A stretch of DNA of 64,000 bases from NCBI GenBank assembly GCA_021521415.1, contig JAIQDT010003844.1:124001-188000 (forward strand). Direction: 5' to 3'. This document shows positions 9,914-21,818 of the stretch, piece after piece; the first letter of the stretch is position 1, and each line of letters opens with the position of its first letter. The notes beneath the pieces were generated by a model, which saw only the letters and a list, made by a program, of their open reading frames with translations, was not told the DNA's origin and did not search any database. A program made the position numbers and the translations under genes. This DNA comes from Bidens hawaiensis (Eukaryota; Streptophyta; Magnoliopsida; Asterales; Asteraceae).

Positions 9914-12513
9914 TGTGACATTCGTCAATTTCGGGTCACTTTTGTATTTGTTTTATTATGTAAACCCGACCCGTTTGTATCCTGAACGTTTAAAACATAT
10001 TAAATATTGGATTTTATGTTACTAAATCATTCCCACTTGTTCAATTTGAAAACCCCCTTTTACGGATTCGAAAATGCCTTTAAAACGCTCAAATTACATC
10101 GAAAACGAACTTTCGGGACGCAAAACGAACCACGCAAGACGAGCTAACCAACCCAACCCCCCTAGCACGCCGCATCGTGCGGCCAGGGAGGCTAGGCTGG
10201 TCGCGTGGCGCGGTCTCAGACCTGCAGTCACCAAAATCGTTTTTGTTGTTATTTATTTCTTGCTTGACCCTCTAAACCAATCAAAATGCTTGAAAAATAT
10301 CTAAAGCAACCTTATGGATAACCCTAACACCTTATCCTTCATAAAACCAAGCCTCACCACTCATTTGAACCTGCTCATACTCACCAAACTCTCTCAACCT
10401 AAGTTCTAAGCTCCAACCTTCAAGATTCTTACTTGTTTGACCTTCAAGAGTCAAACAAGGGTTTCCTTTGATTTCTACTAACTTCATATGATTCAAGCTT
10501 GTTGTTGCAACATATATATAATATACACCCCTTGTTACCTTTGGTGGTCACTTCTTCGGTCCCGGTCAGTGGAGTGTCGGGCCTCGTAAGGCAAGGCTAC
10601 ATGGAGGACTTTCGTAGTCCTTGATATATACATACTTATATAACTTGTTTATACATATTAACCATGCTTAACTTCTGCTCATTTTTTTTGTTTGTATATC
10701 ATATTTATGAAGTTCTATGGTTATGGGTTTGTAGAGACTAGCCTCGGTTTAACCGTTAATAGCTTTAAACCGTAAACCGAACTTTGTTTACTAGTTTTGT
10801 TAAATAATTGTTTAAACATGCTTATTGTTAGATTTAAGTTTCTAAAATCATTTTTTATAAGTTCTATGGTTATGGGTTTGTAGAATCTTACCTCAGTCTT
10901 AACCCGAAACAAGATCCGAACCGAAACCAAACTTTCGTTTAAAGACTTTAGTGTTAACTTTTTGGTTGTAAAACTTAAGTATCTTCATTTATAAATTATT
11001 ATATAAGTTATTTTACATATGGGCATGTGGAAACCATCTATGAACTTATTGCGAGATGGAAACCGAACCAAACCGAACTAAACCGATTTTCACTCGCTTA
11101 AGACACACAAGTATGTTTTTAGCTATCAAGACTTGTATAAATCTTTAAAAATACTTTATAAACTGATTTTAATTATTTTCTTAAGTACTTGGAAATGTTG
11201 AATCCAACTTGATCTCTTAACAAAGTTTGGACCGACAAAACCAAACACTCGCTTAACGGACGTTGTTAGTTCTAAAACAATAGAACTACATACTTGTTTA
11301 AGTCTTCTTAGATTTTATTGAGTTATCTCATAACATACGTTATTTTGGAAAGTTGACTTTGGGTTTGACCAATTACCAAGAACCGAACCAACAACCCGAA
11401 CACTCGTTAAAACCCGTTTTGGTATCTATATTATAAAGGGACTTGCATTCTTGCATTTTTACCCACCTTATTACTTAACATAGGTTGAGTAAATATTAAG
11501 GTTAGATACTTTATCCCGGTTTCGAGCAAACTTGTATTTTTAAAGGGCTACAATTATAATTTCGTAAATAGATACAGTTTAAACCTTGAACTTTTATTCT
11601 TTACATTTCTTATCTTTTATTTTAAAGTTTTCCTAAAACATCCTTTCTAATTCAAGGCTTTTCATTTTATTTAGGCCTTACTCATTAAACTCTGTCCTTC
11701 CGATTTTCCGTCTTTTACCGATCAAGTTATATACTTGAATGTGAGTACTTTCATACCACGTTTTTCATCTTTTATTTTGGGGGTGATGTTGCATACTTAT
11801 TTCAAACTAAAGGCTTTACACTTGAGTCTTAAACCACAAATGTTATTGTATACTTTACTTAAATAAATGCTCGATTTGGTGTTTTATGCTAATGTGTTTA
11901 CCGCTTTTGGAGGGTTGATTCATAAATCCGTGAACTATCTGATATTCTCTTATAGCACGGTGTCGTTAATGTATTCTTATTAACGATCTCATTCATAAAT
12001 CCGTAAACTATCTGGTATTCTCTTATAGCACGGTTTCGTTAATGTATCCTTATTAACGATCTCATTGAAATCTGAATCTATTTGGTATTCTCTTATAGAC
12101 GGTGTCGCTAATGTATTCTTATTAGCGATCTCATTTATCCAAATTATTGTTATTATTTAATGTTTTGTATACAAGTTGTGGACATTTTCTTATTATATAC
12201 ATATTGTTCAAACTATGAAATTTCTCACCAACCTTTGTGTTGATAAACTTTATTTTATGCAATTTTACAGGTTTGACTTTAGGTTGACTCAAGAACTTGA
12301 AGAAAAACGTTATCAAGACTATTAGGATATTAGCAAAACGAACAATATATATTTGTTTACTTGTGTTCAATTTGTTTTGGATGAACAAGATGCGTTGTTT
12401 ATTGATTTATGAAATAAAAGAGTTTATTAAATATTGTCACTTTAATAGTGTCTTGTGTTTTGGGTAATCCGTTGCACCCGGCATGTTCCGCCGCCTTTGG
12501 TCGGGGTGTGACA
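9914..12513 (+). mobile_element. Long gypsy LTR (~2.6 kb), probable 3' LTR
   Basis: It begins TGTGACATTCGTC after a polypurine-like tract and ends TTTGGTCGGGGTGTGACA. The same family recurs at 57243-59666 (whole) and 54303-55359 (right part). Shared landmarks are CTACATGGAGGACT followed by TAGTCCTTGATA, GTTCTATGG-type modules, and the terminal CATGTTCCGCCGCCTTTGGTC. Inside are degenerate ~145-bp modules (from about 10710) and a 72-bp triplet at 11921-12135. Length and termini fit a Tekay/Del-like chromovirus LTR. The right flank is the gag of another element, so this one inserted into it or was joined to it. Reading frames inside are not taken as genes. Confidence 0.75.
11921..12135. repeat. 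72-bp repeat, three copies, in LTR
   Basis: Three consecutive units carry TGGTATTCTCTTATAG (or TGATATTC), a CGGTGTCG word and TATTCTTATTAACGATCTCA. Units start near 11921, 11994 and 12066, the third being most diverged. Each ends in a short near-palindrome, TTAATG...TTATTAACGA, which could form a hairpin. Confidence 0.85.
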
Positions 12514-12690
12514 TTTCTCTAATGGTCGGGTCAACAATTCCTCGATCTTATTTAGATACGCCCCAACACCCCTGTTGGGGTTGCTCTCAGAATGTTGACC
12601 ATAATCTTGCCCTTGGTTGTATTGATATCCCTGATCTAGTTCATTGTAATATGACGAGAACCCATGCGAATAATACGACTGTTGCTGCAC
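12514..12690 (-). pseudogene. Gag N-terminal fragment of a gypsy element
   Basis: The minus-strand frame starts at 12690 and continues about 59 codons before running into the LTR boundary at 12513. The residues are rich in Gln, Tyr, Asn and Gly (for example SYYSHGFSSYY and YNQGQDYGQ), then turn into a short helical stretch (AYLNKIEELLTRPLE). The start lies about 315 bp downstream of an Athila/Tat-type primer-binding site, where gag begins in such elements. Assignment to gag rests on position and composition. The rest of the protein is cut off by the neighbouring LTR, so this is a 5' remnant only. Confidence 0.55.
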
Positions 12691-13004
12691 TAGGGGTTAG
12701 TACAATAATTTGAACATGTATGAGTTAAATGAAGACCACCACACGTATCCCAATTAGGGTGAACACTATAGTATGGACATTTAATGGTAAAGTAAGGACC
12801 GTCACTAATTTCACACATAAGTCAAGAATCTAAATAAGCAAAAGACACAGAAAATTAGACACCGAAGACTAAAAGCAAAAAAAAAATAATAATAAACACG
12901 TAAAAATCTAATTAACTAAAACCCTAAAAACTCAAAAGCAAAAAGACAATAGCACGTATATAGCGAGTAAGTCCAATCAGAGTTAATAACAAAATCGCCA
13001 AGAG

Positions 13005-13022
13005 TCCCCGGCAACGGCACCA
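13005..13022 (-). other. Primer-binding site, Athila/Tat type
   Basis: The minus strand reads TGGTGCCGTTGCCGGGGA. This differs by one base from the TGGCGCCGTTGCCGGGGA site of Athila/Tat/Ogre gypsy elements, usually assigned to tRNA-Asp. It lies six bases inside the LTR that begins at 13029. Confidence 0.92.
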
Positions 13023-13028
13023 AAAACT

Positions 13029-14683
13029 TGATGTGCTAAAAGTAGTTTAATAATTATTAACTAATTTAACATAAAATAGACACCAAGTAATACTCTAGAC
13101 TCTCTAAAACTCGACTAAACTACTAACCGGCAAGTGAACCGGTCGACTCTAGTAAAGCTAAGTAAGTCTGGATATCGAACCCACAAGACTCTTTAAATTA
13201 CGTAAATCAACTAACTAGACTCGACTAACTGACACGACTATTTAATTATTATTATTATTAAAGGGGGGTTTTACCTGAAAACTAAATTTAACTAATTAAG
13301 AAAAATAAGTAAAATAAACAAAAGACAATTTCAAATGATTTAACTCAGGTGACGATGAAAAACCACCTACGCTAGAATCCCCAAAGTTTTAGTTATCAAT
13401 TATTCGGAAAATGCTTGTTATGAAATCGGGATCTTAAAATAGTTACTTAAAAGAAAACCTGAACAGGGCCCCTGACCCTTCTCAAGAAGACACATATGGA
13501 TTTCTATTAAGTTCTTAAAAACACAAATTTTAATATTAGACTTCCTTACGGTTATCTAATTAATTATGATAGAGTACCTTTATAATGAAATCCTACCTTA
13601 CAGCGCGGAAAGCAAAAGTAATTTGACGAACTTAATTGACTCGCTAGACAATATTAATTAATCAACCCTAGACGGACTCCTTGTGAAGAACTAAATCAAG
13701 CAATCTCAATCAAAAAAGATCTAGCAATAACCTATCACTTTACAGCTTTCTAGGTTAGCAGCACACTTTTATTCGTTTGACTAATAATATTATTCTTATG
13801 ATCTTTTTCAACTTCAATCATAAACTAGTCAAAAACACATAGTAGATGACCTAACAAAATCCTATCATATGAAACAATCACCAAGAATTTTGTGAAATAA
13901 TAAAACTAGAACAACCAAAACTAAGTACACATACACATCAATCAATTAAACCAAACAATTTACAGAATCATAAAACCATAACGAAAATCAAATTCCAAAT
14001 AAAATAAAACTTCAAACAATGGTTCATCACAAGCCTGGACAGTCTAATAAGTTTAGCCTGGCATCTTAAAATCAAAGAAACTAAAATAATTAAGTTCAAC
14101 AACCAAGCTCAGGATTAAAATAATAAATTCAAACTGAATGATGGTGATGCTTGGTTGAGTAAGTGTTGAACCCAAACGCTCTATACTTGAACCAACGACT
14201 TGCTCTCCTCTTTTTTTTTTTCTTTCTTAGCTGTTCCTTCTTGATGTCGAACTAACCCCCTATCGATATCTTCTTTCTTGTGTGTGTAGGGTTCTTTTAA
14301 GATTAGCCGACACCCTCAATCATCATACAAAATTCAATATATATTATGCCAACATGTTGGGTTGTACAAAGAATTTAGTGGTGGGCTGAAATAAATTTTT
14401 CTCTTTAGTTTTAGCCCATAATGGGTAGAAAGATTATTCCATCAATTTCTTTTTCTTGTGAGAGCATCCTCATACGTTGATTTCCAAGACTTCCACTAAC
14501 TTATTTTCTTTCTACATAGAAATCCAAATAAACATGTAACATCAAAAACTCTTAATTAAATACATTAATTACAGTAATAAATAGAATTAATTCTTTAGGA
14601 GTAACATTAAATTGAATTATCTTAAAACGATTAAAAGTATAGAAAATATTAATATAAATATATGTATATTTTAGGCCACATCA
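13029..14683 (-). mobile_element. 5' LTR of Athila/Tat-type gypsy element
   Basis: Plus-strand ends are TGATGTGCTAAAA and TAGGCCACATCA, giving a 7-bp terminal inverted repeat TGATGTG/CACATCA over 1,655 bp. The primer-binding site sits just left of 13029, so this is the 5' LTR of a minus-strand element. Its right flank (GTGAG, 14684-14688) is coding sequence of copia element B, so the gypsy element inserted into B's gag. The 3' part of this element is not seen in the window. Confidence 0.85.
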
Positions 14684-15960
14684 GTGAGGTTGATAAAATT
14701 GATACTGTTAAGAATGCTCATCCTGGTTTTTATTCAACGTTTTTGCTCGTGCTGAAAGAAAACAATTTTATCAATAATGAAGATCTCACTTCAATGGACT
14801 TGATGCGAAACGTTGAGGAAAGAAAGTATGATTTGAGGTGTCAGAATTCATCAAAGGTTAATCAAGATCTAACACTCAATGGTGGCTCCTTACCTTTGAG
14901 TAGTTCTACTGCTCCAATTAATGCATTCCTTACTCAAACTTCACAAGATGGATCATCGTTTTTTCAAAGAGCCAAATGTCTGTTTCATGGCATCTGGCTC
15001 AAATACTAATTCTAGTAGATCAACTGCTAATGTCTTCACATCACCACCGAATGTCAAAATGAAAGTGGCTGAACAGAAATTTTGCCTTTCTTTGTGCATT
15101 CATGACTTCATATGAAAACTTGGTGGGTAGCAAAATTACTATGAGTGAATTGACTGACGAAGACTATGTTCAAATTGATCCAGACGATCTAGAATTAATG
15201 GACCTCAAATGGAACATGCCTATGATTGTATGATAGGTGAAGAAGTTTATGCAACGAACTAGTAAAGATTTACCATAATTAAACAAGCGGGTGGGATTTG
15301 ACAAACTTAAGGTTAAATGTTATAATTTCCAAGACTTTGGTCATTTTCCTAAGGAGTGTGATAAGCCAAAGAAGGAATACACTAGACAGCGTTCTCAAGA
15401 CAGAAGTTAAGGAAAGTATTTTACGGAGGTGAAAGATAAACCTTCTTGGGAGATTCTTCAAAGGCTGTGGGATCACAAGCTTAACTCACATTTGAAGGGA
15501 TTGATTGGAATCAACGACTGTTGGGCAATGGAAATCAAGCTAATCTTTTGCAATGTTTGAGCAAGTTGAAAATTTTCAAGATGCTAGTGGAGTGGGATTG
15601 ACTTCTGAAATTGATGCAGAAACTGAATCTGACTCAGATTTCTCATGAAATATGCAACCGACTACTTTTGCATGCATGACAAAGATTGACTAGGTTAGTC
15701 CTTCTACTGTTAAAATATATGAAAATGTGTAATGTAGTGATTGTAAATCTGTTAAGTCAAAAGTTGATGTAATTAATGCTCAAAATGATTCACTAATGAA
15801 AGAACTTGCTTTAATCAAGGATACATACAGACAATCATTAGAGTCACCAAAGAAGTCAAAAGATAAAATCGATGGATTGTCTGTGAGAAATCATGATCCG
15901 AAAGCAGAAATTTCAGTGAAAATGACCAATATAAGCAGTTTTAAAGACTTGAGCGGCTGG
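14684..15960 (+). pseudogene. Copia element B: decayed gag (UBN2, zinc knuckle)
   Basis: Gag of a SIRE-like copia element, which packages element RNA in cytoplasmic particles. After the gypsy insertion the frame reads SEVDKIDTVKNAHPGFYSTF and LLVLKENNFINNEDLTSMDL, typical of the UBN2/gag region. It is a close relative of the gag of element C (38161-38601). A knuckle-like CYNFQDFGHFPKEC follows near 15320-15360. The second Cys of C-x2-C-x4-H-x4-C is replaced by Phe, so zinc binding is probably lost. Downstream is an acidic and helical stretch (MFEQVENFQDASGVG, then SLESPKKSKDKIDGL) up to about 15960. Several stops and frameshifts interrupt it. The N-terminus lies left of the inserted gypsy element or is gone, and no protease, integrase or RT follows. 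Confidence 0.82.
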
Positions 15961-16245
15961 AGTTGATATTTTCTTGTTTGAATCTGAAACGTACTTAAAC
16001 TTGAGGGTTGTTTTGAAAATTTTCAAAAATATCGAAAGTTTTTACCATATCACGAGAGGGTCATGCCCTATATAAGAAAATCACATTTTTAGTTTTCCCT
16101 CCCTGTCTCTCTCTCTCTTTCATCTTTCTTGGATTATTAAGGATTACAAGTCGTGAGTTTGATTCTCAATCTATTACACACTTACATTCACAATCACTTA
16201 TTCAAGGGATTCAAGAAATCAAAAAAGGGGTATGAATGTCACAAT
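15961..16245 (+). other. Element B spacer before the accessory ORF
   Basis: This non-coding stretch joins the gag remnant directly to the accessory ORF. It contains CTATATAAGAAAATCAC (TATA-like, about 16069) and a strong pyrimidine tract, TCCCTGTCTCTCTCTCTCTT, at about 16101-16120. It could be a promoter/leader or a splice-acceptor region for the downstream ORF. That role is inference. Confidence 0.4.
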
Positions 16246-19200
16246 ATGTCTACTCCTTTGGAAATCCCTACTCATCCAAAGCACATTCTGTTAAATTTAA
16301 TGAAAAGGGGATTGAGAGAATGTCTTCTTGCCAATGCTATCAGTGCTAATCCAGCTATGCACATTTGTTGGCTTGAAAAGATTCGAAATTCAAATAAAGC
16401 TTTAGACAAGAAGGGAAACCCAATCATCACCTTAAAGACTGGAGTCAGGAAGATTATTATTACTTAGGATGATGAGTGGAGAGTGCTCAAGATCAAAGAC
16501 TCTCCTAATTATTTAACCAAGAAGTTAAAAAACGATGATGTTATTCCTACAGTGAATGCAATGCGTTATGAAACTCAGTTTGAAACGTTTGACAAGAAAT
16601 ACTTTCCACCCTACTGGAAATATCATGTGCGCATCATTGCCCAGTGTCTGTCAGATCCAAAGGGAGGATTCAATATCCTCCGTATGGACTGGGTCGGTAT
16701 TTAGGCTTGTTTGATTGAGAATGTCGATTACAACTACTCATAATTCTTTTAAATTCTCATACACACAATGGTAGGTCAAAATGATAAATGGCCTATGCAA
16801 CTAAGGATCGTGCAGCTTTTACTCGATGACAAGATTTATGGAGTTCCTAGACCTGTATATGTAATTGTAGAGGATGAAGAGGGTCCTAGTGAACAACATC
16901 ATGTTGGCATTGTAAAGGAATCCGTGTTAGATTCGTTGTTGAAGCCGAGATGCAAAAGAGGTTACATGTATCCTTACTCCAAACCATGGCGTAAGTTTGG
17001 CAGGTTTGATGAGATTGAACCTAGAAGTTAGGAATATGATCTTGAAAATGTAGATGAACCAGCTCAAACTAACTCAGAAGCGACATAGTCAGAGGCAAGT
17101 GAGTCCCAGTTGGTCATTAAGCCAACAAGTTCAAAGAGGAAGGCTCCTAGCACTCCCCTAGTTAGAGTCTCTCCTAAAAGTATTAGTGACTCACCATAGA
17201 AAGCACCAAAGAGAGTAAGGAAAATATATGATCCATCAAGGCTTATGAAAATGAAGTTGAATTTTCAAACAAGAAAGGTGACTCCCGTCTCAAAGGCAAA
17301 TGACACCTCATTACCCTTAGCTTCAACCATCTCTCCTCCAAACATATCTCCCTACCTCACAATCATACCCTCACATTGCTTCTCCTAAATAAATGTAGCG
17401 ACATCTAGCCCATATAAAGAAGCAAATTAAACTAACCAAGACATTAGCCAAACCCACTACCACAACAAAGCTATCCACTTCTAAACCAACCCCACCACAT
17501 ACCTCTCCATTTAAACCTACACCACCCACCTCATAGTTAAGACCTTTCTCTCCACCAACCTCACCATTACCACATACCTCACCACATATACACGCATCTC
17601 CACCCAAGCACCCAACTCCACCAGCATAACCTCCCCCAGAAAAACTCAGACCGTCGCCCAACCTACCTAAGCTTCTACCCAACCTACCCGAACTATTACT
17701 TAACCCATTCAAACCATTGTCCAGCATACCCAAACCCTAACTCAACCCACTCAATCTGATACTCCGCCATCCTCCATTGGCCTAGTCATCCTTAAACCCA
17801 ATCCCTTGTTTGTGACCATTGTTGTCAAGTCACCTAGTGTCACTGATCCTCTAATGAAAATGGTCTTGGCTCTTGAAGAATTGAATAGAAAAATATATGA
17901 ATGAGACTTAAGAATGATTAATTATGACAAGGCTAAAAATAATATGTTGCATATCTTGAAGTTGAAAGAAAGTGTTACAAGACAAAAAGCATTCAACTTC
18001 AAACTTAAGTGGCAACGCTACAACGTCAGATAATTGATCAACGAAACTTAGAGATAGATAACAAGAAAAACTTGATTGTTCATGCAGAAGAAATTATAAC
18101 GTTGTAATTCTTAGACAATGCTCTGCAACAAAACGTTGATGATAAAAAATTGGAATCCGTCATTCATAAGACATGTATTGATGATTTAAAGTATGAAATT
18201 GAGAAGCTCAAGGAATAATTTGCTAAGCAAGAAAAGATCAACCAAGATATGCTTAAGAAATACAAATCCGCTTCAGAGCTAATCAAGATGGGTGTTGATG
18301 ATGTCAAAGAATTGAAGAAGAAACTAAGTTGTTCAAGAGTTGAGAAGTAGTGAACCTTCAAAAGACAGTTCATCTAGTGATGATGATGCAGGAGACAAGG
18401 GTGTTGGTCCTTTTGGCACAACCATTTAACAAAAGGTTGTGATAGAAAAAAGGAAGGTAGTGGTAGTGATTATGAAAGTGATGCGGGTGATGTTGCGGAA
18501 GGGGATGAAGATGAAGGAGATGATGATAATGATGATGTTCGTGATTCATTCGACAATGAAAATGATAACTATGATGATATTCATGGTGGTGATGGGGCTG
18601 TAGGAAATAAAGAAGGAGATAATTCAAAAAGATGCTCATGATGAATCTGAAACACAAAGACAACTAATGCACTAGAAGCAGAAAAGCCTCTTCAATAAGA
18701 TCAACTCATGGAGAAAAACATTGAAGATCAATTTAAGGGAATATATGATGAGTTGTCTTTGGGACCACCATCTCCTATCACAGTTGGATTGAGTCGATGT
18801 ATAATATTGACTATGAGCTTGATGAGACTGTCATTGATAATGTTGGCCCTTCACAGATTCTTCCTGAGCCTGAAATGTCAAATACTCAAATTGAGAAGGA
18901 ATAGTTTGTTGTTCACAAGAGAAAATGGCATTCTATCATTTATTATTGCAGCTTTCGATCCCGAAATGATCCCTTTCATGATGCTAGTCCGATAATATTC
19001 ATAAAATGGAGTTGTGAAAATAGAGCCTGCGCAATCAAAAGATGTAATGGTGGTCTAAATTATTTGCAACATGGTCAATTGCACACTCTCTCTAAAATGG
19101 TTATGAATAACTTTTCAAGACTGACCTATGAAATTGATAGATATGTGGGCCTGGATCTCTGGTTGATTACAAAACATGAAAGGCGGCCAAGAAAAAATTT

Positions 19201-19674
19201 GCAGGTTTTGAAGTCAACAAGGCAAGAAGTTTAGTTAACCCTCTTATATAGTTAAGTATACTAGAAAATTGAGAAGAATCCTGAGATACAAGATGCTAGC
19301 AGAATGGCTTATTGTTTATCATGGTGATGCCTTTGAGCCCAGCACTTTAGAAAATTTCAAGCTTTGGGGAGTTATGGAGACACAAGTGAAGCCATGGTAC
19401 ATTGTTGGGTGAAAATGTGCTTCAATTCTTTGACGAGCACGAGCTTCTTTGCTTTGGAGAACAAGATATTATGAAGCTCTACAAGTCACCAATGCGAGAT
19501 CTTGAAGATACTGCAAAGAACTACACTCAAATCGCCAAGACATTCAACAAGTGTGTTCATCACATCTTTAAGAATTATCTGTTTGATGATGATGTCTCGT
19601 ATGACTATGAGACATGTTCAAGGGTTAGAGATGATAGCTTCTATCTATACAAATTCCTAGAGGGAGATTGTTAG
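16246..19674 (+). pseudogene. Copia element B: accessory ORF after gag
   Basis: A long decayed ORF of the kind found between pol and the 3' LTR in SIRE-like copia elements. Its function is unknown. From ATG 16246 (MSTPLEIP) one frame runs to about 17385 and is cut by stops at 16465, 16702, 16741, 16750, 17029, 17086 and 17197. The N-terminal domain includes LLANAISANPAMHICWLEKI and PPYWKYHVRIIAQCL, alignable with the F copy (ALQENPIICKTMITDFW; HPYWRFLIHTFFSCV). A basic Ser/Pro region, a Pro/Thr-rich tract (17400-17760), coiled-coil helices (17860-18350) and an acidic region (18380-18700) follow. The C-terminus (FFDEHELLCFGEQDIMKLY, then KNYTQI) ends at stop 19674 and matches the C-terminal pattern of F. 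The 5' leader is at 15961-16245 and element D interrupts the 3' flank. Confidence 0.75.
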
Positions 19675-19704
19675 GCCTTGTTTTGTTATGTTAGGCATGT
19701 GTAT

Positions 19705-19894
19705 TATAATAGACCAAGATTTTTTCCCATATTTTATTCTCTCCATATTTGTTCCCTAATTTATGGCCTTGCATTTTATTTTTCCATGGATAATCTTTGA
19801 CTCCTCATTATATATTGAGGATGTTTATTTTGTAATTGGCAGATTAATAAAAAGCTAATATTGTGTCGTAAGAACAATAATTATTATGTTACCA
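19705..19894 (+). mobile_element. Element D 5' LTR
   Basis: About 190 bp matching 24958-25146 closely: AGACCAAGATTT, then TCTCCATATTTGTTCCCTAA, TTATATATTGAGGATGTTT (containing the TATA-like core) and AGCTAATATTGTG. The TG start is damaged (TA here, AG in the 3' copy). The end is TTACCA here and TTACA in the 3' copy. Confidence 0.87.
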
Positions 19895-19910
19895 TAACGG
19901 TATTAGGACC
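19895..19910 (+). other. Element D primer-binding site, diverged
   Basis: TAACGGTATTAGGACC directly after the LTR resembles TGGTATCAGAGCC, the initiator-Met tRNA site, with several substitutions. Confidence 0.65.
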
Positions 19911-20110
19911 CTTTAGCGAAACACTATCAAGTACCCTAGCCTCATGGCCGACTAGGGGGGCAATAAAACCATTGTAGATTCCGATGCATTCCAAACTTTT
20001 GTTTCAACCAAAAGAGATCAAGAAAACAAGACGAGTCCCATACCGAGATTGAATGATGAACAGTACCAACAATCATAAGATTCTTTGGAAGCAGAGAGCA
20101 AGCAACCAAG

Positions 20111-21818
20111 ATGGAAAGCGAACCGGTTGCTAGTATTTTAGGTAACGTGAATAAGGAGGAGGGTAAGCGAATAATTGATTTGGGTGCTACCGAACATATT
20201 ACTTATGATAATTCTTTGCTTAGAAACCTAAGCAAAGAAAATTATGAATCTCCTGTTACCATACCTAACGGAGCGAAAATACCCGTTGTAGATCGTGGTG
20301 ATTATGTGTTACTGAATGGAATAACCATTAAGAGTGTTTTACATGTTTCGGATTTTAAATGAAATTAATTGTTGGTTAGTAAAATATCAAACAACTTGTG
20401 TGCTATGACATTTTTCGCAAGCTTATGTAACATGCAGGGCCTACATTAGAGGGAATTAATCTGAGCAAGTGAACGTTCCAAAGGTCTATACAAGATGGTG
20501 ATGATGGGAATTAAGAGGCAAGTATTGATGGCGACAACCAATACATAAAAGATTAGGTCACACACCAATTTCCAAACTTTCACATATGGGTTTTTTTATA
20601 GGTTTGTCTTTAAAATCGAAAAAGGTTTGTGATTCTTGCATTAAAGCAAATTTTGCTACATTGCCCTTTTCGATAAGCACTAGTAAAACTAGTACTTGTT
20701 TTGAACTTATACATTGTGATGTATAGGGCAAGTATCGAACACCATCTTTCACACAAGTAAGATATTTTCTCACCATTGTAGACGATTTTAGTCGGCCGGT
20801 GTAAGTCTTTCTCCTCAAACATAAATAATGAAGCTAGCACTAGTCTGATTGAATTTCATAAAATGGTAAAAGTTTAGTTTGAAAAGAATATAAAATGAAA
20901 AATGTGTGATAACGAGGGGAATTCACATCCAACAACATGCACAATTTCTATACCAAAGAAGGAATTATATTGGATACCACGTGTCCAGATACACCACAAC
21001 AAAACAGTGATGTGGAATGAAAATACCGACACCTCCTAGAAACTGTGATGGCCTTAAAGTTTGAGACTATGATGGCCTTAAAGTTTGAGGGTAACCTTTC
21101 CACTAGGTTTTGGGGGGGATGTATTTTAACGGCCACCCGCATCATAAATTATCTTCAGTTCGACGTTATTGATGGAAAAATGCCATATGAAATACCATAT
21201 AACAAAGGCCCAATTATGAACATCTAAAAGTTTTTGGTGTCGTGCTTACTATCAAAACACAGAGACAAAGGGTGATAAGTTTGAAATGAGGGGAAGACCA
21301 AAAATCTTTTTGGGTTATCCTCTTGGTACGAAAGGTTATGAACTCTTTTACCTTCAAAAAAAGAAAATCATTGTGTCAAAGGACATATGGTTTCTTGAAG
21401 ACGCTTTTCCCCTCATAAATATAGAGATTCCTAAAAATGATAAAGATGTTTTACTTGGCCAATGAATTGGGAATATGAAGATTATGTGGAAACAAAAAAA
21501 TTATTTGAAAACAACGTTCAACGAACAAATTAAGAAATAAAGCATTCAGTCCAAGTCCAAGAGCCCATCCAACATGAGTCCATTAACAATACAGAAGTTC
21601 TTAACCCACAAACAAACAACCAAGAAAACTTTGAATGCCCTTCAACAGAAATTGTTGTGGTGGCTTCATCAGCAGATGAAACTTTTGAAATTCCACCAAC
21701 ATCAGTAGATGAGATAACATATCCTGGTCTGGTTTCGAATAACAAGGGCGTCGGTGATCCAAATCCTCTTTAACGTCTTGAACGTAACAGAACCAAACCA
21801 ACCTATTTAAAGGATTAT
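20111..21818 (+). pseudogene. Element D protease-integrase remnant
   Basis: The 83-residue frame at 20111-20362 is copia aspartic protease (KRIIDLGATEHITYDNSLL, then IPNGAKIPV and VLHVSDF). The catalytic D-S-G triad reads D-L-G, so it would be inactive. The GAG-pre/integrase zinc region follows at 20530-20720 (GHTPISKLSHMGFF, then CDSCIKANFATLPF) and the integrase core at 20720-21300 (YFLTIVDDFSRPV; LDTTCPDTPQQNSDVE). The frame then runs into LGYPLGTKGYELF and KIIVSKDIWF before the solo LTR. Many stops and frameshifts are present. A 24-bp direct duplication (GATGGCCTTAAAGTTTGAG repeated) lies at about 21043-21090. This enzyme normally processes Gag-Pol and inserts the cDNA; this copy cannot. 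Confidence 0.85.

Noticed and set aside
10074..10304. 76-codon basic, Arg/Pro-rich frame
   Set aside because: It sits wholly inside a long gypsy LTR whose relative at 57243 does not keep it.
17371..17733. Gly-rich 120-codon minus-strand frame
   Set aside because: Antisense of the Pro/Thr-rich segment of the element B accessory ORF.
18370..18663. His-rich 97-codon minus-strand frame
   Set aside because: It is the antisense of a GAT/GAA-rich acidic stretch in the plus-strand accessory ORF of element B. The His runs follow from ATC/ATG repeats, not selection.
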